This document shows positions 7,621 to 15,788 of a DNA stretch of 64,000 nt, piece after piece. A program made the translations under genes and the position numbers. Under the pieces are notes generated by a model, which was not told the DNA's origin, made no database searches, and saw only the letters and a list, made by a program, of their open reading frames with translations. Position 1 is the stretch's first letter; each line of letters starts with the position of its first letter. This stretch comes from Bacteroidia bacterium. GTDB taxonomy: Bacteria; Bacteroidota; Bacteroidia; J057. The stretch is from positions 62,001 through 126,000 of the forward strand of contig JAWPMV010000003.1 of NCBI GenBank assembly GCA_033391075.1. Direction: 5' to 3'.

Positions 7621-9802
7621 TAAAGTCAGGACGGACGATCCCGGTTTATCGGGAACATCCCTTGAGCGATTTAGCTATGACAATACAATTGTTAAGTATT
7701 TCGCTATTGCAACTCTCTTCTGGGGATTGGCCGGTATGCTGGTTGGTCTAATAGTAGCACTGGAGATGGTACTGCCAGAACTTTTTTTATGGGACGGCAT
7801 CCCTCTTCTTTCCTTTGGAAGGGTACGACCTCTGCATACCAATGCAGCGATTTTTGCCTTTGTAGGAAATGGAATTTACATGGGAGTCTATTATTCCCTT
7901 CAGCGCTTATGTAAAGCGAGGATGTGGAGTGATACTGCCAGTTGGATTCATTTCTGGGGATGGCAATTGATCATTCTTTCGGCTTTGGTTTCCCTGCCTA
8001 TGGGATTCACAACGGGTAAAGAATATGCCGAACTCGAATGGCCCATTGACCTTGCTATTGCATTGATATGGATTGTATTCGGCCTGAATATGTTCATGAC
8101 CATTTTCAAGCGAAGAGAAAAACACCTTTATGTAGCCATCTGGTTCTATATCGGGACCTGGGTAACAGTAACGGTTCTCCATGTGGTCAACAGCCTTGAA
8201 CTTCCTTACAGTATGATGCACAGTTACTCCATCTTTGCCGGAGTACAGGATGCTTTGGTTCAATGGTGGTATGGACATAATGCGGTCGCCTTCTTCCTGA
8301 CTACTCCCTATCTGGGATTGATGTACTACTTTATTCCTAAAGCAGCCAATCGTCCGGTATATTCTTACCGACTTTCGATTGTTCACTTCTGGGCATTGAT
8401 CTTTATCTACATCTGGGCAGGTCCTCACCACTTGCTGTATACAGCCTTACCTGACTGGGCACAATCTCTGGGAACCGTTTTCTCGCTTATGCTGATCGCT
8501 CCGAGTTGGGGAGGTATGCTAAATGGATTGCTGACCCTGCGGGGTGCCTGGGATAAGGTACGGACAGATCCTGTTCTAAAATTCATGGTAGTTGCGGTTA
8601 CGGCTTATGGTATGGCAACTTTTGAAGGGCCTTTACTTTCTATAAAAACCTTCAACGCTATTACCCACTTCACAGACTGGACCATTGGACACGTGCACGT
8701 TGGAACGCTGGGATGGAATGGATTTCTGACCTTTGGTGTAATCTACTGGCTGATGCCTCGTCTCTGGAGAACCAAACTTCACTCCATTAAGCTCGCCAAT
8801 TTCCATTTCTGGATCGGTACACTTGGTATTTTCTTCTATTGTGTGCCTTTGTACTGGGCAGGTCTTACGCAGAGTTTGATGTGGAAAGAATTTGATGGAG
8901 ATGGTTTCCTTGTTTACAAAAACTTCCTCGAAACGGTTGTCCAGATATTACCGATGTATTGGATGCGCGCACTGGGAGGAAGCCTTTATATCATAGGTGT
9001 AGTTGTGATGATTTATAACATCATCCGCACAACCCAGGCCGGAGACTTCCTCGCAAATGAAGAGGTAGAAGCTGCTCCTTACCCCAAAGAAGAAAAGAGT
9101 GGAAAAAAAGAGTACTGGCACAAACGCATTGAGAGAAAGCCTGCTCAAATGTTGTTCTGGGCTTTGATCCTCATCCTTATCGGCGGAATCGTCGAAATGG
9201 TGCCAACTTTTATGGTTCAATCGAATGTACCTACTATCGCTTCTGTACAACCCTATACGCCTTTGGAACTAGAGGGAAGAGATCTCTACATCCGGGAAGG
9301 CTGCTATACCTGCCACTCCCAAATGGTACGTCCTTTCCGCTCAGAATCCGAGCGTTATGGAGAGTATTCCAAAGCAGGCGAATTTGTATATGATCACCCC
9401 TTCCAGTGGGGCTCCAAAAGAACAGGGCCTGACCTCGCAAGGGAAGGAACGCCTAAACTGAGAAAATCAGATGCCTGGCATTATCAGCATATGCTGGATC
9501 CCCGCAGTACTTCTGCAGGTTCTATCATGCCTTCTTACGAATGGCTCATCGAAAATCGACTGGACCTCAGTATGACAGCTGATAAGATAGAAGCTATGCA
9601 AACCTTAGGAGTTCCTTATCCGGAGGGATATGCAGCAAAAGCTACAGATGACCTCCAGAAGCAAGCCGAAGAGATCGCGAATAATATAGCCTCTGAATTG
9701 GAGGAAGAAGAACTCAAGGCACTGAAGGATCGGGAGATTGTAGCCATCATCGCCTATCTCCAACGCCTGGGAACAGATATCATGGTTGACAACAAAAAAT
9801 AA
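7613..9802 (+). CDS. ccoN: cbb3 cytochrome c oxidase, fused subunits I and II (CcoNO)
   Basis: A 729-residue fusion. The true start is ATG 7613 (MISKVRTDD), inside the end of ccoS; the longer open frame upstream would read through ccoS in another frame. The CcoN part has about 12 membrane helices with heme-copper ligands in RPLHTNAAI, WWYGHNAV, GPHHLLYTALP and TIGHVHVGTLGWNG. The CcoO part, about residues 510-729, begins with a membrane anchor and carries one c-type heme motif, CYTCHSQMVRPF. It reduces O2 to water at high affinity in the inner membrane. The N-O fusion is common in Bacteroidota. Confidence 0.96.
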   Translation: MISKVRTDDPGLSGTSLERFSYDNTIVKYFAIATLFWGLAGMLVGLIVALEMVLPELFLWDGIPLLSFGRVRPLHTNAAIFAFVGNGIYMGVYYSLQRLCKARMWSDTASWIHFWGWQLIILSALVSLPMGFTTGKEYAELEWPIDLAIALIWIVFGLNMFMTIFKRREKHLYVAIWFYIGTWVTVTVLHVVNSLELPYSMMHSYSIFAGVQDALVQWWYGHNAVAFFLTTPYLGLMYYFIPKAANRPVYSYRLSIVHFWALIFIYIWAGPHHLLYTALPDWAQSLGTVFSLMLIAPSWGGMLNGLLTLRGAWDKVRTDPVLKFMVVAVTAYGMATFEGPLLSIKTFNAITHFTDWTIGHVHVGTLGWNGFLTFGVIYWLMPRLWRTKLHSIKLANFHFWIGTLGIFFYCVPLYWAGLTQSLMWKEFDGDGFLVYKNFLETVVQILPMYWMRALGGSLYIIGVVVMIYNIIRTTQAGDFLANEEVEAAPYPKEEKSGKKEYWHKRIERKPAQMLFWALILILIGGIVEMVPTFMVQSNVPTIASVQPYTPLELEGRDLYIREGCYTCHSQMVRPFRSESERYGEYSKAGEFVYDHPFQWGSKRTGPDLAREGTPKLRKSDAWHYQHMLDPRSTSAGSIMPSYEWLIENRLDLSMTADKIEAMQTLGVPYPEGYAAKATDDLQKQAEEIANNIASELEEEELKALKDREIVAIIAYLQRLGTDIMVDNKK

Positions 9803-9810
9803 CAAGCATC

Positions 9811-10014
9811 ATGTATAAAGAAACATTAAGAAGCATAGACGGAGTTAGCCTTTTTCCGGTCATAGCCATCCTGATCTTCGTCATCTTTTTCCTCATCGTC
9901 CTCTTTTTCGTCATCCGCATGGATAAAAAAAGAGTCCAGGAATTTTCAGCTCTACCATTGGAAGATGGACCTAAGAGCTCTAACACACTAACACAAGCTG
10001 TAAATCATGTATAA
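9811..10014 (+). CDS. ccoQ: CcoQ/FixQ-like small subunit
   Basis: 67 residues with one transmembrane helix (about 14-38, VSLFPVIAILIFVIFFLIVLF) followed by a charged cytoplasmic segment, RMDKKRVQEF. The position between ccoNO and ccoP is the standard place for CcoQ, which stabilises the cbb3 complex. It starts 9 bp after ccoNO and overlaps the ccoP start by 8 bp. Confidence 0.85.
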   Translation: MYKETLRSIDGVSLFPVIAILIFVIFFLIVLFFVIRMDKKRVQEFSALPLEDGPKSSNTLTQAVNHV

Positions 10015-10909
10015 AAAGTTCATCTATATATTCAGTATGCTGATCCTGCTTTTTGCCTCCGGTACCGTCCTGGGGCAGGCAGGGGAAGCCTCCTCACAAG
10101 AATCCCTGTTATGGTTGCTCATGATGGTGATCATAGGGATGAGCGTTGTTTGTATTGCGCTGGCTTTTACCATACTGGCACTCATTGCCCGGGTAAGAGA
10201 AGCTAAGGCAGAAACTTCGGCTGAAGGACAAGCCAGTGCTCAAAAAGAGCCGGTGGATCTTTGGAAGAAGTTCAAGGCAAAATTAACCGCTGCGGTTCCT
10301 GTCTCTCGAGAATCTGAAATTGATTTGGGACATAGTTTCGATGGTATCCGTGAACTGGACAACAAACTTCCTCCCTGGTGGCTCTATGGATTCTATTTCA
10401 CCATCGTTATTTCTTTTGTCTATATGTATGTCTACCATATTGATGGGGATTGGTCCTCCGATCAGGAGTATCGAGTCGAGATGGCGGAAGCTCAGAAGAT
10501 CAAGGACGCTTATCTGGCAAAAGTGGCAAATATGGTAAATGAAGAAACGGTTGAACACCTTACAGCCGCTCAGGATATTTCAGAGGGTGAATCCATTTAC
10601 ATGGCCAATTGTGTTGCGTGCCATGGAGCTGTGGGACAAGGAGGAATTGGCCCTAATCTCACAGACCCTTACTGGCTGCATGGAGGCGGCATCAAGAATG
10701 TCTTTAAGTCAGTCAAATATGGAATTCCGGAGAAAGGAATGATCCCCTGGCAGGATGCCTTAAAACCTCTCGAAATTCAACAAGTATCCAGTTTTATCAT
10801 GAACATGGAAGGAACAAATCCACCAGATGGGAAAGCTCCTCAGGGAGAAATATGGGAGCCGGAAGTAATGACAACAGATACGCTTCAAACCATTAGCATG
10901 AATCCTTAG
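10007..10909 (+). CDS. ccoP: cbb3 oxidase subunit III, mono-heme CcoP
   Basis: 300 residues. An N-terminal hydrophobic segment and a second helix near 36-62 precede the CcoP N-terminal signature FDGIRELDNKLPPWWLYGFYFTI (split here at IRELDNKLPPWW), then a third helix. A periplasmic cytochrome c domain at about 190-275 has one CVACH motif and a distal Met candidate in GMIPW. Proteobacterial CcoP has two CxxCH motifs; only one is present here. It delivers electrons from soluble cytochrome c to CcoNO. The extra N-terminal helices are typical of Bacteroidota versions. Confidence 0.92.
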   Translation: MYKKFIYIFSMLILLFASGTVLGQAGEASSQESLLWLLMMVIIGMSVVCIALAFTILALIARVREAKAETSAEGQASAQKEPVDLWKKFKAKLTAAVPVSRESEIDLGHSFDGIRELDNKLPPWWLYGFYFTIVISFVYMYVYHIDGDWSSDQEYRVEMAEAQKIKDAYLAKVANMVNEETVEHLTAAQDISEGESIYMANCVACHGAVGQGGIGPNLTDPYWLHGGGIKNVFKSVKYGIPEKGMIPWQDALKPLEIQQVSSFIMNMEGTNPPDGKAPQGEIWEPEVMTTDTLQTISMNP

Positions 10910-10914
10910 GAAAC

Positions 10915-12354
10915 ATGGCAAAGGAAATCTCTGAATCTATGCAAGATCCTTTTTTAAAGGAACTGGAATCTGACACTTTCCGCGACAGTATCGCTACGGT
11001 GGACAAGAGCGGAAAGCGTCAGTGGATCTACCCCAAAAAACCTCAGGGAAGTTTGTACAGGGGCAGGACCTGGTTGAGCATTCTTCTGATTGGCCTATTC
11101 TTTATAGGGCCATTTCTTAAGTGGAATGATCAGCCCCTTTTGCTATTCAATGTTCTTGAAAGGAAGTTTATCGTTTTTGGTCTGACCTTCTGGCCACAGG
11201 ATTTTCACCTCTTCGTCCTGGCGATGATTACCTTCTTTGTTTTTATTGTTCTTTTCACCGTGATCTTTGGGCGGGTCTGGTGTGGCTGGGCATGTCCCCA
11301 AACGATTTTCATGGAAATGTTTTTCCGCAAAATCGAATACTGGATTGAAGGAGACTATCGCCAACAGATGAAGCTGAACAAAGCTCCCTGGGATTTGGAG
11401 AAGGTCATGAAGAAAACAGCCAAGTTTTCGATTTTCGCCCTCTTCTCTTTCCTGATTGGAAATACGGTCATGGCCTATTTGGTGGGCATCGATCAACTCA
11501 GTGTTTTGATCACGAGTCCGCCTACTGAGAATTGGGGCCTCTTCAGCTTTGTGATGATCTTCTCGGGCATCTTTTATTTTGTTTTTGCCTGGTTTAGAGA
11601 GCAAGCTTGTATCGCTGTCTGTCCTTATGGGAGATTGCAGGGAGTATTGCTGGGGAGAGATTCGATTGTGGTTGCATACGACTGGCTTCGGGGAGAGCCC
11701 AGAGGAAAGCGAAAAAGGAATGAAGACCAAAGCAACAAAGGAGACTGTATTGATTGTAAACTTTGTATAGCCGTTTGTCCAACTGGCATAGATATCCGGA
11801 ATGGAACTCAGATGGAATGTGTGAATTGTACGGCTTGTATCGATGCCTGCGACCAGGTCATGGAGAAGGTAAAGAAACCTAAAGGCCTCATCCGTTTCGA
11901 TTCTTACAATGGAATAGCCAATGGTACACCCTTCCGATTCAACACAAGAATTATCGCCTATATAGTCGTTCTTCTTGGCTTACTTTCTGTCCTCGGATTT
12001 TCCCTGGCTAGCAGGTCAGATATCGAAACCACTTTATTGCGTGTTCCCGGTACTCTTTATCAAAAAACAGAGGATGGCAAGATCAGCAATATGTACAATA
12101 TCGACCTGGTCAACAAGACCAAAGAGGAATTGAATCTGGATATAAAGCTGATCTCTCACGAGGGAGAGATTCAGGTCATCGGGCAAGAATTTGTAGTTGC
12201 TCCTCAAAATATCAGTCAAGGAATCATTTTGATCATGATCCCCCGGGATCAATTGAAAGGAAGAAAAAACGAAATCAGAATAGAACTATGGTCTGGAGAT
12301 AAGCGGGTCGATGAAGCGAGCAGCAATTTTCTTGGACCAGTCAACTTAAATTAA
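10915..12354 (+). CDS. ccoG: cbb3 oxidase accessory ferredoxin-like protein CcoG/FixG
   Basis: 479 residues with several membrane helices (about 48-68, 98-122, 168-190, 200-222, 341-361). It carries the CGWACPQTIFMEMFFRKIE signature, an ACIAVCPYGRLQ motif, and two 4Fe-4S clusters in CIDCKLCIAVCP and CVNCTACIDAC. The C-terminus is an Ig-like periplasmic domain. CcoG reduces Cu2+ for cbb3 copper-site assembly. It begins 6 bp after ccoP and is followed 6 bp later by ccoH, so it is internal to the operon. Confidence 0.95.
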   Translation: MAKEISESMQDPFLKELESDTFRDSIATVDKSGKRQWIYPKKPQGSLYRGRTWLSILLIGLFFIGPFLKWNDQPLLLFNVLERKFIVFGLTFWPQDFHLFVLAMITFFVFIVLFTVIFGRVWCGWACPQTIFMEMFFRKIEYWIEGDYRQQMKLNKAPWDLEKVMKKTAKFSIFALFSFLIGNTVMAYLVGIDQLSVLITSPPTENWGLFSFVMIFSGIFYFVFAWFREQACIAVCPYGRLQGVLLGRDSIVVAYDWLRGEPRGKRKRNEDQSNKGDCIDCKLCIAVCPTGIDIRNGTQMECVNCTACIDACDQVMEKVKKPKGLIRFDSYNGIANGTPFRFNTRIIAYIVVLLGLLSVLGFSLASRSDIETTLLRVPGTLYQKTEDGKISNMYNIDLVNKTKEELNLDIKLISHEGEIQVIGQEFVVAPQNISQGIILIMIPRDQLKGRKNEIRIELWSGDKRVDEASSNFLGPVNLN

Positions 12355-12359
12355 TCATC

Positions 12360-12788
12360 ATGAACTGGGGTAAAAAAATAGCCATTTTCTATACAGTCTT
12401 TGCCGTCAGCATGCTTTCGGCTGTCATTTTCGCCAGCATGCAAAGCTTTCACCTGGTCAGTGAAGATTACTACCAGGAGGAAATCGCCTACGAAAAACGA
12501 ATTCAGGAAATCAAAAATGTCCAGGAATTGGAAGGAGAGGTGGAAGTACAAAAAGTGGGGGAATCGAAATTCTCCTTTCATTTTCCTGAGTCCGCACATC
12601 AAGCCATTGGAGTTATCCAGTTTTACCGACCTTCAGATGCTGAACTTGATCGGGCTTTCCCCATAAAGCTCGCCGATGGAAAACAAAGCATTTCTGTAGA
12701 GGGACTTGCCGGTGGAAACTGGCAGGTTCAGATCAGATGGGCCCAAAATGAGAAAGCCTATTACCAGGAATTGAATCTGAGTTTGTAA
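12360..12788 (+). CDS. ccoH: FixH/CcoH family protein
   Basis: 142 residues with an N-terminal transmembrane helix (about 7-27) followed by the FixH-type segment in which HLVSEDYYQEEIAYEKRI precedes a beta-rich periplasmic domain. FixH/CcoH helps assemble or stabilise the cbb3 oxidase together with CcoI. Position and spacing (6 bp after ccoG) support the call. Confidence 0.88.
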   Translation: MNWGKKIAIFYTVFAVSMLSAVIFASMQSFHLVSEDYYQEEIAYEKRIQEIKNVQELEGEVEVQKVGESKFSFHFPESAHQAIGVIQFYRPSDAELDRAFPIKLADGKQSISVEGLAGGNWQVQIRWAQNEKAYYQELNLSL

Positions 12789-12811
12789 GCAATGATCTAC
12801 CCTAACAATCT

Positions 12812-12905
12812 GTCATTGCGAGCCCAAATGTTGGGCGAAGCAATCTCCGTCAATACTGATGGCTATTTGAGGTCTAGGGGATTGCTTCGGTCCCCTCGCA
12901 ATGAC
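12812..12905. repeat. Extragenic palindromic repeat
   Basis: The outer arms GTCATTGCGAG (12812-12822) and CTCGCAATGAC (12895-12905) are perfectly complementary, as are inner arms around GAAGCAATC and GATTGCTTC. A small hairpin, GCCCAAATGTTGGGC, sits inside the left half. The architecture matches intergenic palindromic repeats seen in many bacterial genomes. It lies between ccoH and the SafE-type gene and could fold in the mRNA. Only one copy was seen in the window. Confidence 0.75.
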
Positions 12906-12946
12906 AAACGAGTTTGGAGCCTTTTCTCAACAAAATCTAAATAAAC

Positions 12947-13636
12947 ATGTACCTCCTTTCCGCCTTAAGTCTGGGATTTCTGGGAAGCTTACACTGCGTA
13001 GGCATGTGTGGGCCGATCAGTCTGGCTCTTTCTTCCGGAAGTGGGAAAGGAAAATTCTGGCTGGGTCGTTTACTCTATAACCTCGGAAGAACCACTACCT
13101 ACGTTCTTCTGGGTTTACTGGTAGGCATCTTTGGACAAAGCCTGAGCCTGGCAGGCTTTCAGCAAAGCTTGTCTATCATCCTGGGCATTAGCTGGCTTCT
13201 GATTCTTTTGCTCTTGCCTAATTGGGAAAATCGATTACTCAAACTTCCTTTCCTCAGAAAATTTCTCCTGAAAATTAAAGGCGGCCTTTCCTCCCTCATT
13301 CAAAAACGTTCTGTACCTCTGATGTACAATGCCGGCATTATGAATGGTTTCCTTCCATGCGGCCTTGTCTATGTCGCTCTTTCTGGAGCTATGGCAAGCA
13401 ATAGCCTGGAGGAATCACTCGCTTTTATGGCGCTGTTTGGACTCGGTACCATTCCGGCTATGCTGGCACTTAGCTTTTTTAGTCATGTCCGCCAGGGACT
13501 TACTCAATATATCAAGCCTGTCTTATATACAGCCTCTCTCGTATTTGCCTGTCTCCTTATATTGCGGGGAATGAATCTAGACATTCCTTTCCTGAGTCCT
13601 GGTTTGGGAGCAGAAGTGGATCCTCTTTGTCAATAA
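12947..13636 (+). CDS. SafE/UreH-type membrane protein of the cbb3 locus
   Basis: 229 residues with about six membrane helices. The first helix contains GSLHCVGMCGP, a conserved His/Cys motif likely to bind a metal, and a later helix has NGFLPCGLVYVALSGA. This is the sulfite exporter TauE/SafE-like or DsbD_2 (UreH) transmembrane family that regularly closes Bacteroidota cco operons. A role in copper handling or cytochrome biogenesis is inferred from context. It is separated from ccoH by the palindromic repeat and may be transcribed with it. Confidence 0.85.
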   Translation: MYLLSALSLGFLGSLHCVGMCGPISLALSSGSGKGKFWLGRLLYNLGRTTTYVLLGLLVGIFGQSLSLAGFQQSLSIILGISWLLILLLLPNWENRLLKLPFLRKFLLKIKGGLSSLIQKRSVPLMYNAGIMNGFLPCGLVYVALSGAMASNSLEESLAFMALFGLGTIPAMLALSFFSHVRQGLTQYIKPVLYTASLVFACLLILRGMNLDIPFLSPGLGAEVDPLCQ

Positions 13637-13886
13637 GAATCAAAAAAAGTCACTGTGACGTTTTTCGTTTATGTTTATAGTTTAATAGTTTAGACTAGCA
13701 TAACTATTTCATATTCAGAAAGTTAAAGTCCCCATCAGCGAGTATAATGGGGAATAAAACGAGTAGATTGGGGCTTAAAGCGAGTATAGTGGGGGCTATG
13801 GCGAGTAGTCTGGGGAACTAAAGCGAGTATTTTGGGCCGATAGGCGAGTATATTGGGGATGTACCTTCTCATCTAGCCTTGAAAAG

Positions 13887-13895
13887 TTATCCACA
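13887..13895 (+). promoter_or_regulatory. DnaA box (consensus)
   Basis: TTATCCACA, an exact match to the consensus DnaA box, lies between iterons 6 and 7. It supports origin function. Confidence 0.82.
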
Positions 13896-14194
13896 TAAAT
13901 TCGGATAAAAGCGAGTATAATGGGGCTTAAAGCGAGCATATTGGGGGATAAAGCGAGTATTTTGGGGAGCCATCCTTTGAAAAGCTACAAATCCCCTCCC
14001 CTTTTAGCTCCATTCTTGGATCGTTGGCTTCTAAAGACGAGTATTTTGGGGACTAAAAACGAGAATAATGGGGAATTCAGCCTTGTAAACTCCTTGAATT
14101 CCTGATCAGTCCTTTATAAAGCGAGTAAAATGGGGGGGAATTCGGGCTTTATCCCTTCAAAAGCGAGTAAATTGGGGCGAATAGCAGCCTTTGC

Positions 14195-14203
14195 TGTGGA
14201 TAA
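14195..14203 (-). promoter_or_regulatory. DnaA box (consensus, inverted)
   Basis: TGTGGATAA is the exact reverse complement of TTATCCACA and lies just before iteron 14. Together with 13887-13895 it makes a convergent pair enclosing the central iterons. Confidence 0.82.
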
Positions 14204-14271
14204 GACGAGCATATTGGGGATATCGGCGAGTAAATTGGGGAAAGAGAAAAGCGAGCAAAATGGGGATAAGA

Positions 14272-14293
14272 CGAGTAGTTTGGAAATACTCGC
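14272..14293. promoter_or_regulatory. Inverted half-iteron, likely rep autoregulatory operator
   Basis: The last iteron's CGAGTA (14272-14277) is followed by its inverted copy within AATACTCGC (14285-14293). Rep_3 initiators of plasmids such as pPS10 bind iterons as monomers and such inverted repeats as dimers to repress their own promoter. The site lies 40-60 bp before the rep ATG, where that operator is expected. Confidence 0.6.
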
Positions 14294-14333
14294 TTTTTTC
14301 CGAACTTGCTAATAATCAAAAAGGTATAGTCTT

Positions 14334-15641
14334 ATGGCAGTAGCTACCAGGTCCAATCCTCACCTGGTCGTTAAGAGTAATGAGCTCATTAACGCCCGGA
14401 TGAATGGCTTTACAGTGGCCCAAGTACGTTTGTTTGAGATGCTCATTGCTCAGTTGGATAAAGATCTGGATGAGTTTCAAACGCAACGGGTATATCTGGC
14501 CGATTTTATTTCGGAGACAGGGACCAAACATAAAGGCGAGTTTGAACGGGCAAGGGAAGTTACCAAATCCCTGATGGGACAGGTAATCGAAATTTGGGAC
14601 GGAGATAAACTCAAACAAAGGAATATCCTGTATCGGGCTGATTATGATAAAAAGAAGCCTTATGTGGAGATTGTTTTCCATCCTGATTTGAGGCCTTATT
14701 TGCTGCAATTGAAAGAGCGATTTACTTCTTATGATGTTCGAAACATTCTTGCCCTGAAGAAAATCCATTCCATTCGCCTCTATCAATTACTCAAACAATA
14801 CCTATTTACCGGAAGCTGCACCTTTGAGGTGGATCGCTTGAAATACATTCTGGGTGTTGAGAATAAATACAAAAAGTACAATGACTTCAAGAAGTATGCG
14901 GTTTTTGCTGCCCAGAAGGAGTTAAAGGAGAAATGTGATATCAGTTTTGAATTTGAGGAAATCAAAAAGGGAAAGAAAGTAGAATTACTCAAATTCACCA
15001 TTACCCGACAAAAATCTAAATACGCGATTGGAGCACGGAAAGAAAGCGAAGTCGAAATTCAGGCTGAACCCGAAGTTCTGGATACCTTATGTAAACTGGG
15101 GATTTCGGAGGAAAGAAGCCGCTACTATTTAAATACCCTCCAGGAAAAGGATATCAATGCAGCAATCGAATATACCCGAAAGCAATTTGAAGCAGGACGA
15201 ATAAAATCCAGCGCAACGGCTTATTTGATCAAATTGCTGGATTCAGGTTTTAAGGAATCTCCCAAGAGTGAGTTCGCTGTACCTCCGAAAGAACGCAGCA
15301 AGCGAAAGCGTACCGAGAGACAAGAGGAGGTTCGATTGATCGAGCAATTGGAAGCGGAGTTTGGAGCCTATCGCAAACAGCAGGTGGACAAGCTGTGCGA
15401 AAATGCAAAAGAAGAAGACTGGATTTTCTTTCAGGCCTGGGCACAACAACAACTTTTTATCAACAACAAGATTTTCGAAAGCGGAAGATTCCTTCGGGAT
15501 CATCCAGATACAGAAAATTACTTCCGCATTTTTATCTCCGACCGACTTCCGGAAAGAAATCAGGCCTTCATTGACTGGGCGGCTTTGAGGGGATATCGGA
15601 TTGGAATGGAATCAGGTAGCTTCTGGCTGATTCGCGATTGA
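14334..15641 (+). CDS. Rep_3/RepB-family replication initiator
   Basis: 435 residues. The N-terminal half matches the tandem winged-helix Rep_3 fold: VVKSNELINARMNGFTVAQVRLFEMLIAQ opens the first domain (seen in pieces, about residues 12-40), and SIRLYQLLKQY plus a FEVDRLKYILG segment lies in the second. The C-terminal region (about 240-435) is a longer, charged extension than in typical 250-300-residue plasmid Reps, ending in a helical region rich in Phe/Trp. Such proteins bind iterons, melt the origin and recruit helicase. ATG 14334 follows the iteron array and the inverted operator. Start and family are well supported; the replicon type it drives is inference. Confidence 0.92.
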   Translation: MAVATRSNPHLVVKSNELINARMNGFTVAQVRLFEMLIAQLDKDLDEFQTQRVYLADFISETGTKHKGEFERAREVTKSLMGQVIEIWDGDKLKQRNILYRADYDKKKPYVEIVFHPDLRPYLLQLKERFTSYDVRNILALKKIHSIRLYQLLKQYLFTGSCTFEVDRLKYILGVENKYKKYNDFKKYAVFAAQKELKEKCDISFEFEEIKKGKKVELLKFTITRQKSKYAIGARKESEVEIQAEPEVLDTLCKLGISEERSRYYLNTLQEKDINAAIEYTRKQFEAGRIKSSATAYLIKLLDSGFKESPKSEFAVPPKERSKRKRTERQEEVRLIEQLEAEFGAYRKQQVDKLCENAKEEDWIFFQAWAQQQLFINNKIFESGRFLRDHPDTENYFRIFISDRLPERNQAFIDWAALRGYRIGMESGSFWLIRD

Positions 15642-15658
15642 TCTGAAACGCTATCCCT

Positions 15659-15707
15659 TTTAAACGTTAAAACGTTTAAACTCTTAAAATTGATTATCAG
15701 TGATTTA
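15659..15707. repeat. Putative centromere (parS-like) repeat A
   Basis: A perfect 10-bp inverted repeat TTTAAACGTT/AACGTTTAAA (15659-15668 and 15671-15680) runs into a segment shared with the sites at 17140 and 18216: CGTTTAAACTCTTAAAA followed by TTGATTATCA. It lies 18 bp after the rep stop codon. Confidence 0.6.
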
Positions 15708-15788
15708 TGTGATTTCTCCTGAGAATAGGAAATCTCTCAGGAGAAAAGGAATAAATGTCTGAAAAGACAAAATCAGAGAGAGCATGAA

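Larger units (their letters stand above)
13738..14285 (+). repeat. Iteron array of a plasmid-type origin (17 copies)
   Basis: Seventeen direct 15-bp repeats fit [G/A]CGAG[T/C]A-N3-TGGGG, with minor deviations in the 5th (ends GGGC), 11th (CGAGAA) and 17th (ends TGGAA). They begin at 13738, 13759, 13780, 13801, 13823, 13844, 13911, 13932, 13953, 14037, 14059, 14121, 14163, 14205, 14226, 14251 and 14271. Most neighbouring starts are 21-22 bp apart and several larger gaps are near multiples of 21, which puts repeats on one face of the helix. The array directly precedes a Rep_3 initiator gene and encloses two DnaA boxes, the standard layout of an iteron-controlled theta origin. Upstream, at 13648-13660, lies a GTCAC-T-GTGAC dyad between A and T runs. 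Confidence 0.93.

Noticed and set aside
11143-11730. 195-residue reverse ORF inside ccoG
   Set aside because: Antisense shadow of the conserved ccoG frame; the sequence is low-complexity and has no homology signal.
13738-14285. CRISPR-like array
   Set aside because: Units are only 15 bp with 6-bp gaps on a 21-bp lattice; no leader or cas genes. They fit iterons before a Rep gene.
13920-14312. Two short ORFs of about 60 residues with repeated ASILG motifs
   Set aside because: They are the translation of the iteron repeats (AAAGCGAGTAT-type units), not conserved proteins.
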